Assembly: GCA_037576195.1 (NCBI GenBank)
Contig: CM075103.1
Coordinates: 33,130,723 to 33,194,722 of the forward strand
Length of the DNA stretch: 64,000 nucleotides
Source: Phytoseiulus persimilis
Taxonomy: Eukaryota; Arthropoda; Arachnida; Mesostigmata; Phytoseiidae
Direction: 5' to 3'
Shown: positions 1 through 11,100 of the stretch, piece after piece
Numbering within the stretch: the stretch's first letter is position 1
How the letters are laid out: each line of letters opens with the position of its first letter
Notes under the pieces: model-generated
What the model saw: only the letters and a program-made list of their open reading frames with translations
Database searches by the model: none
Told to the model about the DNA's origin: nothing
Position numbers and translations under genes: made by a program

Positions 1-1183
1 GATCTCATGATTGGCTGAGCTCAAGGCCGCATAAATCTCCGGTACCATCTTGCAGAAAAGGTGAAAACGCAATGCTATAACCAGCGTTATTCACGCTGAA
101 TATAGCATCGACCGCGGTGCGGGAAATGCATTCCATTCCCTCTGGAATGCGGGCGGGGGAGTTCATAAATGCTGTGTTCCCCAAGAAGTGCGCTGGTTGA
201 TGGGACATGGACGGACTCGGTTGTTCCAGATGAAGCGTTCTGGTGACGTTTTCGGTTTAGGTTTTGTTGGTTGCAGGTAACTTGGAACTTTCCAGTCCAA
301 CGAATCTGACGCTGAATGCCAAACAGGGGTGGGCACCCTAGACTGAGATCGGTGCTTTCTCGCGAGGCCTGTCAACCGTTCACCGGCTGTGCACGTCGTA
401 TTCGTTGTTCGAATGAGCTCGTGTTATTCCGGTTTGGGCACGAACATGAGAAACCATACGCGGCTCTCTCTGGTTCGACCTCCCTTGAGGGATCTCGGCC
501 ATACTGCTCTACAGATCGGCCGCGCGGGTCGGAGTTTTCATACCCAATTTTGTTTAGATTCGACTTCGCTCATTTTTTTAGAAATCCACGTTTCACGTCG
601 AACTCATGGTTAATCGACACCCAAGTGAAGCGGTTATTTCCACTGGTTTCGGGTATTCTCGGCGTACGCAGAAACGATACCGATGGGTGTCGAGACATAA
701 ACTCCCAACGTCATTCACAGCAAACGTTCTGACGAGGTTCCACCAAAGCTTCGCTTTAGTTCAAGCTCTGCAATCACATATGGTCGGCTCAGTCACTGTC
801 TATCGTCTACGTGTCTATGGCACAGCAGAGCCCGACGAGTTTCGGTTTTGTCGTAGTTTAACGATTGAGGATCATTGAGCTGTGTCCGAAGCGCATTCCG
901 TAGCGGCCTTGCTGGTGGCTTACTCGCTGCTCCGGAACAACACAATATCGCAAGGAAAGAAGATCGTGGCATCGAATTTTGGAGCCTCCAACGAATTCAA
1001 CGACCTCTTCAGCCGCAAGAGGATCGAATCTTGAGATTTGCGCTGTCACCGGCTCTATCCATGCCGTACATTGTATAGGTCGAGGATGAACTGCTAGAGT
1101 TGGCTCTCAAACTACATAGGAATCAGAATCTCGGAAACTACATTCGAGGTGGAGGTTCAAGTTCGAGTCACCAGTCAAGGTCT
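1..1183. other. Flanking DNA left of the hAT element; no gene seen
   Basis: All open frames here are short, overlap one another on both strands and show no recognisable domain, signal peptide or convincing splice-bounded exon. I see no tRNA-like cloverleaf. The interval is best read as intergenic or intronic host DNA into which the transposon at 1192 inserted. Confidence 0.5.
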
Positions 1184-1191
1184 GTTATGTG
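1184..1191. repeat. hAT target-site duplication, left copy
   Basis: GTTATGTG directly precedes the left inverted repeat and is repeated exactly after the right inverted repeat. Eight base pairs is the length hAT transposases generate. Confidence 0.95.
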
Positions 1192-1212
1192 TAGAGATTG
1201 GATGTTCAGGCA
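1192..1212 (+). repeat. hAT left terminal inverted repeat (21 bp)
   Basis: This sequence matches the reverse complement of 3620-3640 over all 21 bases. The match stops abruptly at base 22, which defines the repeat length. Confidence 0.95.
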
Positions 1213-1883
1213 AAATGCCATAAATGCCTGAAAATGCCTTTTCCGACCATTATCTCATCATTCTGCCTTTTTCTGAGATTTCCTAGGCTTTTCGCCTATT
1301 TCGGTTCATTTTTGTCCCAGAACGCTTATTTCCAGAGCTTTTTAGGACAGCGTTGCTCCGAAAGGGGAATTCCACTCAATATGAAGGCACGGGACTCGCG
1401 ATTCCGCTGCTGCGTCGCACCGCTCCGCGTCGATTGGAGAAGACATGTTCGCGGAAAACTGATAGGTTCTCCGCATTTAGCTCACGGCACGAATGCGTAG
1501 GATTTTGGGAGAGGGTGCAACATGACAGAGACCATGAAAGCAAAGAGCCATCAACTTCGCCCCGCTTGATAACTCATCTTTCATTATCCCGCATGTCGTG
1601 AATTTCATGCGATCAACGCCGTTCCTCTTCTGTGTGCCGAATTCTCTGTACTCGTCAACGTCTGTTTCATGCGCTGCACACTCTTGGAAATCACTTTTGA
1701 AAGATCGGCGCCAAAATCCGTTGTACGCTCCGGGCTGTGGACGCAAGCTCCGTTGTATCCGTCGTCAAGTTGGCACGTTTTCGTTTCTGTCCCCTCGCAT
1801 CAAGCTCTGAAGTACCAGTTCTTTGTCGCTGTCCTGTGGTGTCCGTCGTCGGAACTCTTCGAGTGTGCTGAACTGAGAAAATC

Positions 1884-3382
1884 ATGCCGAAACAAGGGCT
1901 TACGGCGCGCGAGAAGATGCAACTATATGTGAAGGACTTCGGATCCGACTTTTTCACACCTGACGGAAAAGTTCTGACTTGCAAAGTCTGTGAGCAGGAC
2001 GTCAACGCGAAGAAAAGAGACTATGTGCAACAACACATCAACACTGATCGACACAAGAAGCGCCTGAGACGTGAAGGAGGGAGTAACCAAAGTATTCGCT
2101 TACTAACCAACTTCTTGGAGCCATCGAGCAAGGAAAGCGCATTCAACCTCGACTTATGTCAGATGCTGGTGGAATGTAACATACCGCTGTTCAAAATCCA
2201 GCATCCGTCGCTCCGAAACTTCTTGAAGAAGTATACTAAACAAGACGCTCCAGACCACACGACACTACGGAAGAACTATCTGGCGAAGCTCTACGAAGCC
2301 ACCCTCCTCAAGATTCGAACCGCTGTGGGCGAGAATCGGATTTGGATCTCCGTAGATGAGACCATAGATGGGAAAGGACAGTACGTCGTTAACACTGTCA
2401 TAGGATGTCTGAAATCCGATAAACCTTCAACGGCGTTTTTGATAGGTTCCGAAATCGTTGAACGTTCAAACCACGCGACAATTGCGCAGAGTTTCGTGAA
2501 CTCCCTCAGATTGCTATGGCCTGAAGAAATTCACCATGACAGAGTTCTGCTCTTCGTGTCGGATGCAGCTCCATACATGAAGAAGGCTGCCGAGGGCTTG
2601 AAGGTCCTTTTTCCAAAAATGATCCATGTAACCTGTCTAGCCCATGGAATTCATCGCGTGTGTGAAGAGGTTCGTATTCTATTCCCTGACGTCGATGGCT
2701 TGGTGGCGAATGTTAAAAAGGTGTTCTTGAAGTCCCCTTCCCGCGTCCGTATCTTCCAAGCCACCGTACCCAACCTCGCGTTGCCTCCAGAGCCTGTAGT
2801 CACCCGCTGGGGCACTTGGATCTCGGCTGCGTTGTACTACGCCGAGAACCTGGAGGAGATAGAACGTGTGTTCTCAGAGCTCAACGAGGCAGATGCCGCA
2901 GCTATCAAAAAGTCCAAGGATCTTCTCCTCGAACCCGCCCTGAAAGCCCATCTCACATTCATCGCCGCGACGTTTTCGGCCGTACCAGCCCTGATACAGA
3001 AACTCGAGTGCACAACTCAGTCACTTGAAGCCACCCTAGGAATTCTCGCTGATGTGAAGGGTACAATCGACGCCGCTTTGGGATCGCCGCTAATGGCGAA
3101 CAAGTCCGAAACAAGCTGCAGAAAGTACTCCAGCAAAATCCAGGTTTGGAGATCCTCGCTCAGGTTCAACAAAGTCTTCAAGGCCACATTGCTACCTCGG
3201 GCATCCCGGACCTGACGGTGTCCGATATCTCATCCTTCAAATACGCTCCCCTAGTCAGTGTGGACGTAGAGAGGTCGTTCTCTAGATACAAGGCTCTGTT
3301 CTCAGACCGAAGATACCGTTTGACTCCAGAAAACGCGAAGCTACACGTGATACCAATGTGCAATTCGTCAAATTTAGAATAA
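1884..3382 (+). CDS. hAT transposase with CGBP1/BED-like zinc finger, one frame break
   Basis: The ATG at 1884 opens a frame beginning MPKQGLTAREKMQLYV. An N-terminal zinc finger follows, with a C-X2-C pair in LTCKVC and two histidines in QQHINTDRH, as in BED/CGBP1-type DNA-binding fingers. RNase H-like catalytic core signals come next: an aspartate in WISVDETIDG and another in FVSDAAPYM. The first frame stops at 3215, but a C-terminal hAT dimerisation segment containing VDVERSFSRYK and SDRRYRLT lies in another frame and ends at the TAA at 3380-3382. The two frames read naturally into each other at the GGG run 3080-3082, where one base appears to be missing. Total length is about 500 codons, somewhat short for the family. 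The stop codon overlaps a canonical AATAAA. The encoded enzyme would cut and paste this element; with the break as given it would lack the dimerisation domain. Confidence 0.88.
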
Positions 3383-3383
3383 A
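3378..3383 (+). terminator. Polyadenylation signal AATAAA of the transposase gene
   Basis: AATAAA spans the transposase stop codon TAA (3380-3382). Such overlap of stop and poly(A) signal is common in compact transposons. No other AATAAA is closer to the element's end. Confidence 0.55.
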
Positions 3384-3619
3384 GATTATTCGATCCTTCA
3401 TAAATCCGGATGTTGTTCTTCCTGTTCCTTCCGCACTCGCTTCGTATGGTTCATCTGGTCTTTCTCTGCCCCATCGACGTGTCATTTTCCCGGTCTTTAT
3501 CGCCCACCTCGCCGCTTTCATCGCCGCTTTCCAGGTATCAAGTGCCTATTTTGCACTTTTGACTGCCTTTCTTCCTAATTTTGACTGCCTTTTTGCCTGC
3601 CTTTTCCTCTCATTCATAG

Positions 3620-3640
3620 TGCCTGAACATCCAATCTCTA
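3620..3640 (-). repeat. hAT right terminal inverted repeat (21 bp)
   Basis: This is the exact reverse complement of 1192-1212. Immediately inside it, between about 3540 and 3610, lie repeated tgcctttt / gactgcctt motifs that resemble subterminal transposase-binding repeats. Confidence 0.95.
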
Positions 3641-3648
3641 GTTATGTG
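3641..3648. repeat. hAT target-site duplication, right copy
   Basis: GTTATGTG follows the right inverted repeat with no intervening base and matches the left copy at 1184-1191 exactly. Confidence 0.95.
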
Positions 3649-4459
3649 CAGATGATCAAGCCCGCATGGAACACAGCTGGAAGCCGGTGAGAGCTGTCAC
3701 AAACAACCACAAACGCGGGAGGCGAACTGAGAATCAAAGTCAATTCAGAAGAATAGGAATCCGCCAACTTCAATGGAATCGGAACGGAGATCTGAGACTG
3801 GAGTTACAGGGGTGGAATATTCCTGAGAATAACTCACAAAAGTACTTGGGTACACAGTTCTGGGAGTCGAACAACCTAGCAGAGCAGAACAAGATCCGGG
3901 AAAACGAGTCCACCAAGTGCTCGGGAATTCAAGGAGTTTGAAACTTTCAAACGCTGCCTGTGTTTCCGGAATGAACCAATGCAACTCGGCATCCGGTAGG
4001 ACAGCGCACACATGCAAAGAATTGAAAGAACGTGGAGAGATCACTGGCAAATAGGCGCCGGGATAACCAGTACGGACGATCATCTCCTGAGCCGAGGAGA
4101 GCATAGTTAGATTCCATTTCCGCCCGAGTGAGAGCGGCTACTGAATGAGGTGGGTTGGAATGATATCGAATGTGACTGGAATGGCAAGGGAGCCATGCCC
4201 CCCGAAACTCTTCGGAAATACTCTGAAGGATGAATTTAATTCTACTTTGATGGACGAAATTGTTCCGCAGCGATTTGGTGCTATCAGGGAAATCTCCACA
4301 GGTTCAAAAGCCGTGTTTATTGCGTCATGGAAAGCTCGCAACGGTGATAATCATCATCGTATCCTTGACAGACATGGCATACTCTTCAAAACCGGCGGCT
4401 CATTCACATCAGTCGATTGGAAAGCGAAGAAGATATTCGATTACGTTGTTGCTACCTTC
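3649..4459. other. Interval between the transposon and the fibronectin gene 3' end
   Basis: No open frame here has recognisable domains. A 141-codon plus-strand frame at 4145-4570 shows no family motif and runs antisense to the 3' end of the fibronectin gene, so it is probably chance. The right part is likely 3' flank or 3' UTR of the minus-strand gene. Confidence 0.45.
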
Positions 4460-4465
4460 TTTATT
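4460..4465 (-). terminator. Likely polyadenylation signal of the fibronectin gene
   Basis: TTTATT on the plus strand gives AATAAA on the minus strand about 120 bases beyond the TAA stop at 4585-4587. This is a sensible distance for a short 3' UTR. Confidence 0.5.
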
Positions 4466-4584
4466 TCAAGTGGAGCCATGGAGCTGAAGTCACATACTAG
4501 AGATCCGTTTCTTGCAAAACTTGCGATGAATGCGTTTGAGGTCCCAACGGGGGCAATGGAGTTTCTCTGAAAGAATCGATCCGA

Positions 4585-5183
4585 TTATGTCACTACTCTG
4601 AAGCCCAGCTTCTTGAGCTCTTCAACGCGTTCGTCTGCACGGAATAAACGTCTCAGACTGGAGAGACCTCGTTTCATTTCGAGGGAATTAGGGGCGTACC
4701 TGACTCTCCGCATGTATCGTGTGTAGCCGAAGTAAGCAAGGCCGCACGAAGCGAGAACGGCCATCACACTCAGAAGTGTAACCCACTCAGCTCCAGTCGA
4801 GGCGCCTGGAAAGGAATATTGTTCTGAGCTTCGTCTTGCCTTCTTACGCATGCTGTCAGCTATTCTGTCCTGGAGCGGTCCCATACCTTGCGTCGACGCC
4901 ACGAGTATTCCCACATTTGAATAGAGCGGTTCGCGCTCGGAGTTGAGGTTGAAAGCTTGAACGTGGATCTCATAGGCGGTGTTCGGCGACAGACCGCAAA
5001 GGTTCGCGATACGTTGCTCCGACGTAACTGTTGTCCAATTTGAAGGCGTTCTTCCGGACGATTTGTCGACGTAATCGTACCGGTAGCCGTCTATTGGGCC
5101 GACGGGTTGTTTGGGTACCGTCCATTCTACGGCGATGAAGCCAGAATCTCCCCACAGGAACATAACTCTAGGAGCGCTGGGAT
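4585..5183 (-). CDS. Last exon of the fibronectin gene: final FN3, TM helix, tail
   Basis: The acceptor TTCTCCAG precedes 5183 and the frame runs to a TAA at 4587-4585. It encodes one fibronectin module (MFLWGDSGFIAVEWTV at its start, YEIHVQAFN in its F strand), a linker, a single hydrophobic helix of about 22 residues, and a tail rich in Arg and Lys with no catalytic domain. The phase-1 join to exon 6118-5837 is clean, as are the two preceding joins (6348-6248 and 6656-6458). Confidence 0.85.
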
Positions 5184-8100
5184 CTGGAGAACGGGGAATA
5201 AAATTCAACTTTCCGAGATTGAGGTATTCGGATTCCCTCAACAGTCAGAGTTCCCGAGTAAATGCAGCTGGACCTCGGGAAAGAACGCGACCCGCGAGGA
5301 CCCGCGGTGCTGCCACACGCTTCCTTATCAAACGCCAATGTCTATCTGCGGTAGACGGGCATCTTCCAACAGTCCTCTTGGAAGGCAATTTTGAAGTTCC
5401 GGCCGAGAGACAGCCCATTAGAGCCTATGACGCAGTGTTTTTTCTCTCTAATGAGCAGAGCGTTGAACTTGGAGTGATTTTTAGAAATTATTCCTTCAAT
5501 CACCTGGGATTGATTCATTGCAGCGATGGGATAATCTCAGAAAAAACACCTCAACTCCCAGGCTCTACTAATGAGCGGGCGTTCCCCTTTACGGGCTTCT
5601 TTTGTTACGAGCGTAAAATTCACGGGAATGCATCCATATCAGACCAACACGGTTTGGTGAAAACGACTCCAATCATCGCCGGCGGAGATGCCTGTCTCAG
5701 TCATCTACATATAGCGTCTCGATTCATCTATCCATCTCTCTCCATCGATACATGGAAGGTCTAAAATGGTGAATGCCTGAACCTCCTGAATTTACTCGGA
5801 AGTATTGTACTGATGAACTATCCTTCGTATACTCACATCCAACGTCGGTGCGCTTCTCCAGTTTAGCGGGTTTCCCGCAGGTCGCGGGCTCATTCTGAAC
5901 ACAGCTAGAAACTTCAAACTTGTAGACGGTGTAGGGCTTCAACGACGAAAACTCGAAAACCGGGTCCTGAGTGAAGGTGGTTGAAGGCATATCTTGCGCC
6001 GAGTCAACGAAGACCCTGAACCATGTGATGTTGAAGTACCAGTGGGGGGTAGCTCGCCACTGGATCCTGCTATGACCTTGTGACGACAACGCCTCGAGAT
6101 TGCTTGGAGGGGGAGGCCCTGTGGATTCCGCGCGTGAGTTCCGACTTTCACCCAACCTTCTCCCAGCCGAGCAATTATTGGTGATACAATGATTACCCTG
6201 CCCGATATAGTGATTCTCCGTTCCGGGAACGAAATCGAAATGCTGACCTGAACCCTTGGTGAAAGCTGTGGCCACTGAATCCAAACTGATCTTCTTGAGG
6301 CTTTTGTCCTCTTTATCGAAATTGTAGGCTCTCACCGCGACAGCGTAACTGACGAAGAAGGGGACTTCGTTTACTCGCGACAGAGGAGGTTCCGGAACCT
6401 CGACCTTATGGTCAGATCTTCGTGTAGGACCGGCGTTCGTGAAAACAGTTTTTTCACCTCGTGTACTCTCTTCCCATGTTGACCGTCAGAGAAGTCTCCT
6501 TCAAGTCGTTGAATTTCTTGGTTGAGCCCGCGCCAGTTTCGGTGACGCTCACGGAATATCCGTCGATTGGGCCATTCGACTTTTCAGGCTTGCTCCAGGT
6601 GAGCTTCAACGTGGTGGCATCGACTTCGACCCGGAGGCCAGTGACCATCCCTGGAGCTAAAATGATAGTTTCCGACTCATCATATATTCTCCACATATTC
6701 ATTCGCTGCTCAGCCCATTCTGGCCGTCTAGCAGATCACTGATTCCTTGATAGCTCCATCTCTGAACTTCACGGCGTGCAGAGGCGGGCGGAACTTCCTC
6801 AACGCAGCCTCTCGGAAGGCGGATCGGGAGCCGGACCGTCGAGGCCGTTGCCCGCGCATCTGCTCAGGAATAGCGATCTCCGGCGGAAAATCGAAATACG
6901 CTGAACACGTGCATCCCTCGCGTTTCCCGTAGGATCTTCGGCGGGGCATCGTCCCTACCTCCTGTGTTCGTCACGAAGTTGAATCGGCGCTCTTCTCCAC
7001 AGAGGTCGTTCACGCAGAGACGAGCCTTCCTGTCCACTGGTTGATCGTAGCGACTGTCACTGATGGTGGCTTTGATATTCCTGTGGATTCGTTCCCCGTA
7101 CTCGCCGGACTCATCTGTGATCTGGTAGTCTAAATTCGCCAGCTCTTTCAACTCTGGAGGGAACACGATCGTCACATCGTAGATCGTTTCGGCAGAATAT
7201 TTCACTTGAACATCCGCAGGTGCTTCTGGAATTCGGGATAAGAACGATTAATGGATCGTATGGCGCGAAGATAGTCTGGGTTGAACCAGGCGATATCTTG
7301 TTTGAGCTATCGTCTGTCGAGGAATCAGAGGCGGCCCGTGTCGGAACTCACTTATGCTGGTAAAATTGAAACTTTTCGCAGTACTCGGGGAGCAAACATT
7401 CTTGTCCCCTGACATGTCCTCCGTGCAGGGAGAAACGGCCACGAAGCAATACATTACGTAGCCAGTGATTGAAGACACAGTGGATCGGAGCTGTGTTTCC
7501 TCTGTCCAACTGAAATCGAGAACGCTGAATTGAGCGCGAGATTCTGGGTTACTCAGAAAAGATGATGAACCGTTTGTGGTGGAAGAGGGGAGATCTGGAA
7601 CCTCAGACACAGTTCAGTCACTGATCTTGGTATAGCTTCCCTCACAGCATCGGATGGAATCGTTGTGAGCATTCGCCCCATCTGAACGAAACCGCTATCG
7701 TTGGTGGCCTGTCGATGTTCCTTCCCGCAGACCTCCCGCAGATCACTCACCGCGTCTCGCTTTCGCCACTGGGACAGGTCAACATCACTTCGTACTCGAC
7801 TGGCCCGGCATTGAAGTCAACCTTTGGCCAAGAGATGATAGCCGTTTTCGTGAACTTGACTTGCTCTGCGTTCACATACGGAAGTTGAGGTGGAGCTGGA
7901 ACCGAACGAGCAATCTCATCAGTCACGGACGTCGAGGAATAAAATCCTGAGAGAACTTCCCTCTTTTCGGGGGCCTACGAATCAGGTCATCATCGCGTCT
8001 CCCCAGGCGCTCTCACTTTCAATCCCGGAGTGAACGATGGTTGATGTCGGCCTGGAATGGAAAACCTGCTCGCGATACGTTCTGACGCCTTGCACGAGGA

Positions 8101-11100
8101 CTTTGTACTCGCTCGCTGGGTGAAGATCCGTCAAAGTGAAATAGGGGTTTTGGGTGAAAGAACTCTCCTCAAACCCATCGCCGCCTATCTGAGACCACTG
8201 CACGTTGAATCCCGTGTACACGGATTCGTTCGCAGGAACTGTCCACTTCAAAATAACGGTGGTCAGGTTGACCAGATGTTGACGTATTTGCTTGACCGGA
8301 GCGAGAACTGACGGGGAACAAGAGAGTGTTAGAGTCAGCTCGAATGCATAATCTCTGAAGAACATCGGAGCCGTACAGTCCCAGGACCCGCTTGACTGGG
8401 CTAATCATGGCCATTCAGAACCGCGAGAAAGAAAGGGTTCTAACCTTCCGATGTATTGTATTGGAAGAGGTTTGAGTCGGCGAAAACGTGTATCTCGTTC
8501 TCGAAATCGCATTTCGTTCGCACTCGGACCGTGTAGTTTGTGTATGGGATTACGTCGAGCACGGATGTTCTCAGGTTGCTTGCGATGGTTTTCTCTTCGC
8601 ATTCGCCGTCCTCGGGGCAGGCCAGAGCCAAGAAATGGCAGTAAGGCTGAACTTCAGGCGATACAAGAACCTCCCACGTTAGTTCGAGCAGATTGTTGGG
8701 CTGCAACTCTCTGACTTGGAGCGTCGGGACCAGGGCATCTGGAAAGAGGCTTTCGCTGCAGATTCCTGATCGCCGAGATCCGCTCAGCAGGAAAAGGAAC
8801 AGCAATCGTGAAACGATTGAAAGGCAAGCTGACCTCTCGGCAACATGGTGAACTCTTGAACAACTGAAGAGTTGTCGTTGCCGCGGTTTGCTTGGACATA
8901 CGCGGTCACGAAGACCGCATACTTCTCTTCAGGCTCCAAATTTTGAAGCAGGAAGGTCCTGGTCTGTGGCGGCAGCGCATCAGCCACGGTGGTGTCGTTG
9001 TTCGACGACTGCTTCCATGTTATTCTGAACAAGAACTCCGATGATATGGTCGCTGGATGTATCCAGGAGATCAAAGCAGTGGTACCGTTCAGGGCAAACA
9101 CTTTGTCGAACTCGGGTCTGGGCACTAGCGCATCTGCGATTTCGAATCGATGGATTGAGACATCCAGAACGCTCAGCGTTGAGAGCTGTCTGCTGCTCGT
9201 GGGATCGTCGCTGTAGAGAGAAAACATTGCTCACACCTCTCGCATGGGTGAAGAAAATGACTTGCCGACCAGCAGATTGCACGGAATCGTGACCTTCACT
9301 ATACACTGCGTACAACGTCGCCGTGTAAGTTTGGTACAGAGCCAAGCCCGGAATCGTCACGTGCGTTCCGGGTGCTTTGAAAGTTTCCTTCTGCTTCGTT
9401 CGATGGTTGAGCAGCTCGACGAATATCCCCCTGAACTGTTTGCCTCGAGTGTCCGATGGCTGCAAGGCGAGAGAGCATGACACTTGAACTCTCAGAACGG
9501 TGACTTCCATCCCTGACAAATCGTGGAACGCTCCCTGGAATCCGTCCGCCCGGCCGACTCGTTGAGGAGCACGGCATCCTGATGAAGTCATAGTTCAACT
9601 CGCGCAACCGCCATAAATTTTGCGTGCAACCTACCTTCGAACAATTGAGGGTTATTCCGACCAAGCCATCTTGACTCGACAGGATCTCGACAAAAGGGTT
9701 CTCGATCGGAGGATATTCTTGTTCTGCAAATAATGTTTCTCATTTGTGATCATCTGAGTATCGATCTCACTCTTTCCGATTCTGTGTAACTTTTTCGCCG
9801 AGTGGCTGAACTTCGCATCGCCCATGAACTCGTCGTGAGAATTGACGACCTCGACGAAGTCAACCCAGAGCTCTCACCGTCCGGATGTGCGGTGGTGAAG
9901 TTCGCTGACAGCGCCTGACTCGCGTACTTTTTGCCCTGCCATTCCTTCGTGAGACTCACTGAGACGTTGTACAGCACTCCTGGTTCGAGGTCTTCCAGCC
10001 GGAAAGTCGCCTGGAATTCGATCAGAGACCGAGTTTGTCCCGGGATTGCATCTCGCGAACTCCCAGGGAAAAGCTTTCCATTCCCTGGGAGTTCGCGAGA
10101 TTCAATCCTGCAATCCCGGGTCCTGCGTCCAGCACGTTGCGGTCAGCTCTTTACCCCCGCAGTCCACTGGGGTCTTCCGGTCCGGAGCTGGATCAACTCC
10201 GGGGACATTTGGCGTTGTTTCGAACTGAACTCACCTCTGAGATCGGGACCTTCCTCGCAGGGAAGCAGAAGGGTTCGAGAATGTCGCAAAATATCACTTC
10301 AACATTTTCTGCCACGTTCTGAGACAATTTGTTGGGCTTCTCGTACGAAAGGTTCGCCGCGTTGCGTTCCGCAATCACCCTGAGCCTCTGTAGCGGGAGC
10401 AACTCTGAAGAGCGAAATATGACTTCCATTGTCATTCATTGGCTGCAGGTTCGACTATCTTGAGAACAAGTCCCCGGTGCGTCACATTCCATCCGCTCTT
10501 CGAGTATCACCTCCAGGTCGTGCGATCACATCGAGCCCCCGCAGATTCGCGGAGGATCCGCCGCAAGTTGCCTCGATGCTAATGTGATAGGTGTTCCAGA
10601 ACAGCACAGGGAACGCGAAGCCCTTTTTCAAGACGAAGGTCGCGACATTCGTAGAATGATTGAAACAGATGTTCCCCAGGCATGCGGTCAGCTTGTATGA
10701 AACTGAACCTTTTCCACACGGATAGTCCTTCCACCAGAGATGAATTTCCGCACTTGGTCCTTCGCCAGTGAAGTTGTAGCCCACTTCGAGCTCATCTGGA
10801 GAGAAACGCAGAGAGCTCAGCAGGAACACGAATGCCCGAATCGGAGTCGAAAGTGAAATCTAGAAGGCATGCCCTACTGGTCTTCGACCCCGCGTGAACA
10901 CGATGCCGCACTGCGTAGCAGTCGACCGACCCACCTCCTCCACTGGTGAAGAAAATTATGTCTCGACCGACCGACGGGAACGCTCCCTTTCTGTCCAAGT
11001 ATACGGCCTGGACGGAGACTCTGAAAAGTTCGTTGTCGGGCAACGCTGCAATCATCAGTTGCTCCGACTCAGAGCTGAAGTTCCCGAAATTCAATTTCCG

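Larger units (their letters stand above)
1192..3640 (+). mobile_element. hAT-superfamily DNA transposon, near-complete copy
   Basis: A 2,449-bp element is bounded by perfect 21-bp terminal inverted repeats. The left end reads TAGAGATTGGATGTTC then AGGCA (1192-1212); the right end is its exact reverse complement (3620-3640). It is flanked by an identical 8-bp direct repeat GTTATGTG at 1184-1191 and 3641-3648, the target-site duplication length typical of hAT elements. The interior holds one transposase gene on the plus strand. Both ends carry several TGCCTTTT-like subterminal motifs, which in hAT elements are often transposase binding sites. Intact repeats and an unmutated target duplication suggest a fairly recent insertion. 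The transposase has one frame break, so this copy is either non-autonomous now or contains a sequencing error. Confidence 0.95.

Noticed and set aside
4145..4570. 141-codon plus-strand open frame
   Set aside because: It lies antisense to the 3' flank of the fibronectin gene, has no recognisable feature, and is probably chance.
10030..10240. The palindrome as an ordinary intron
   Set aside because: There is no GT donor and AG acceptor pair that removes it while keeping the frame seen in duplicate copy 1. Simple excision of 76 bases does restore that frame. The intron reading is kept only as a test in the finding.
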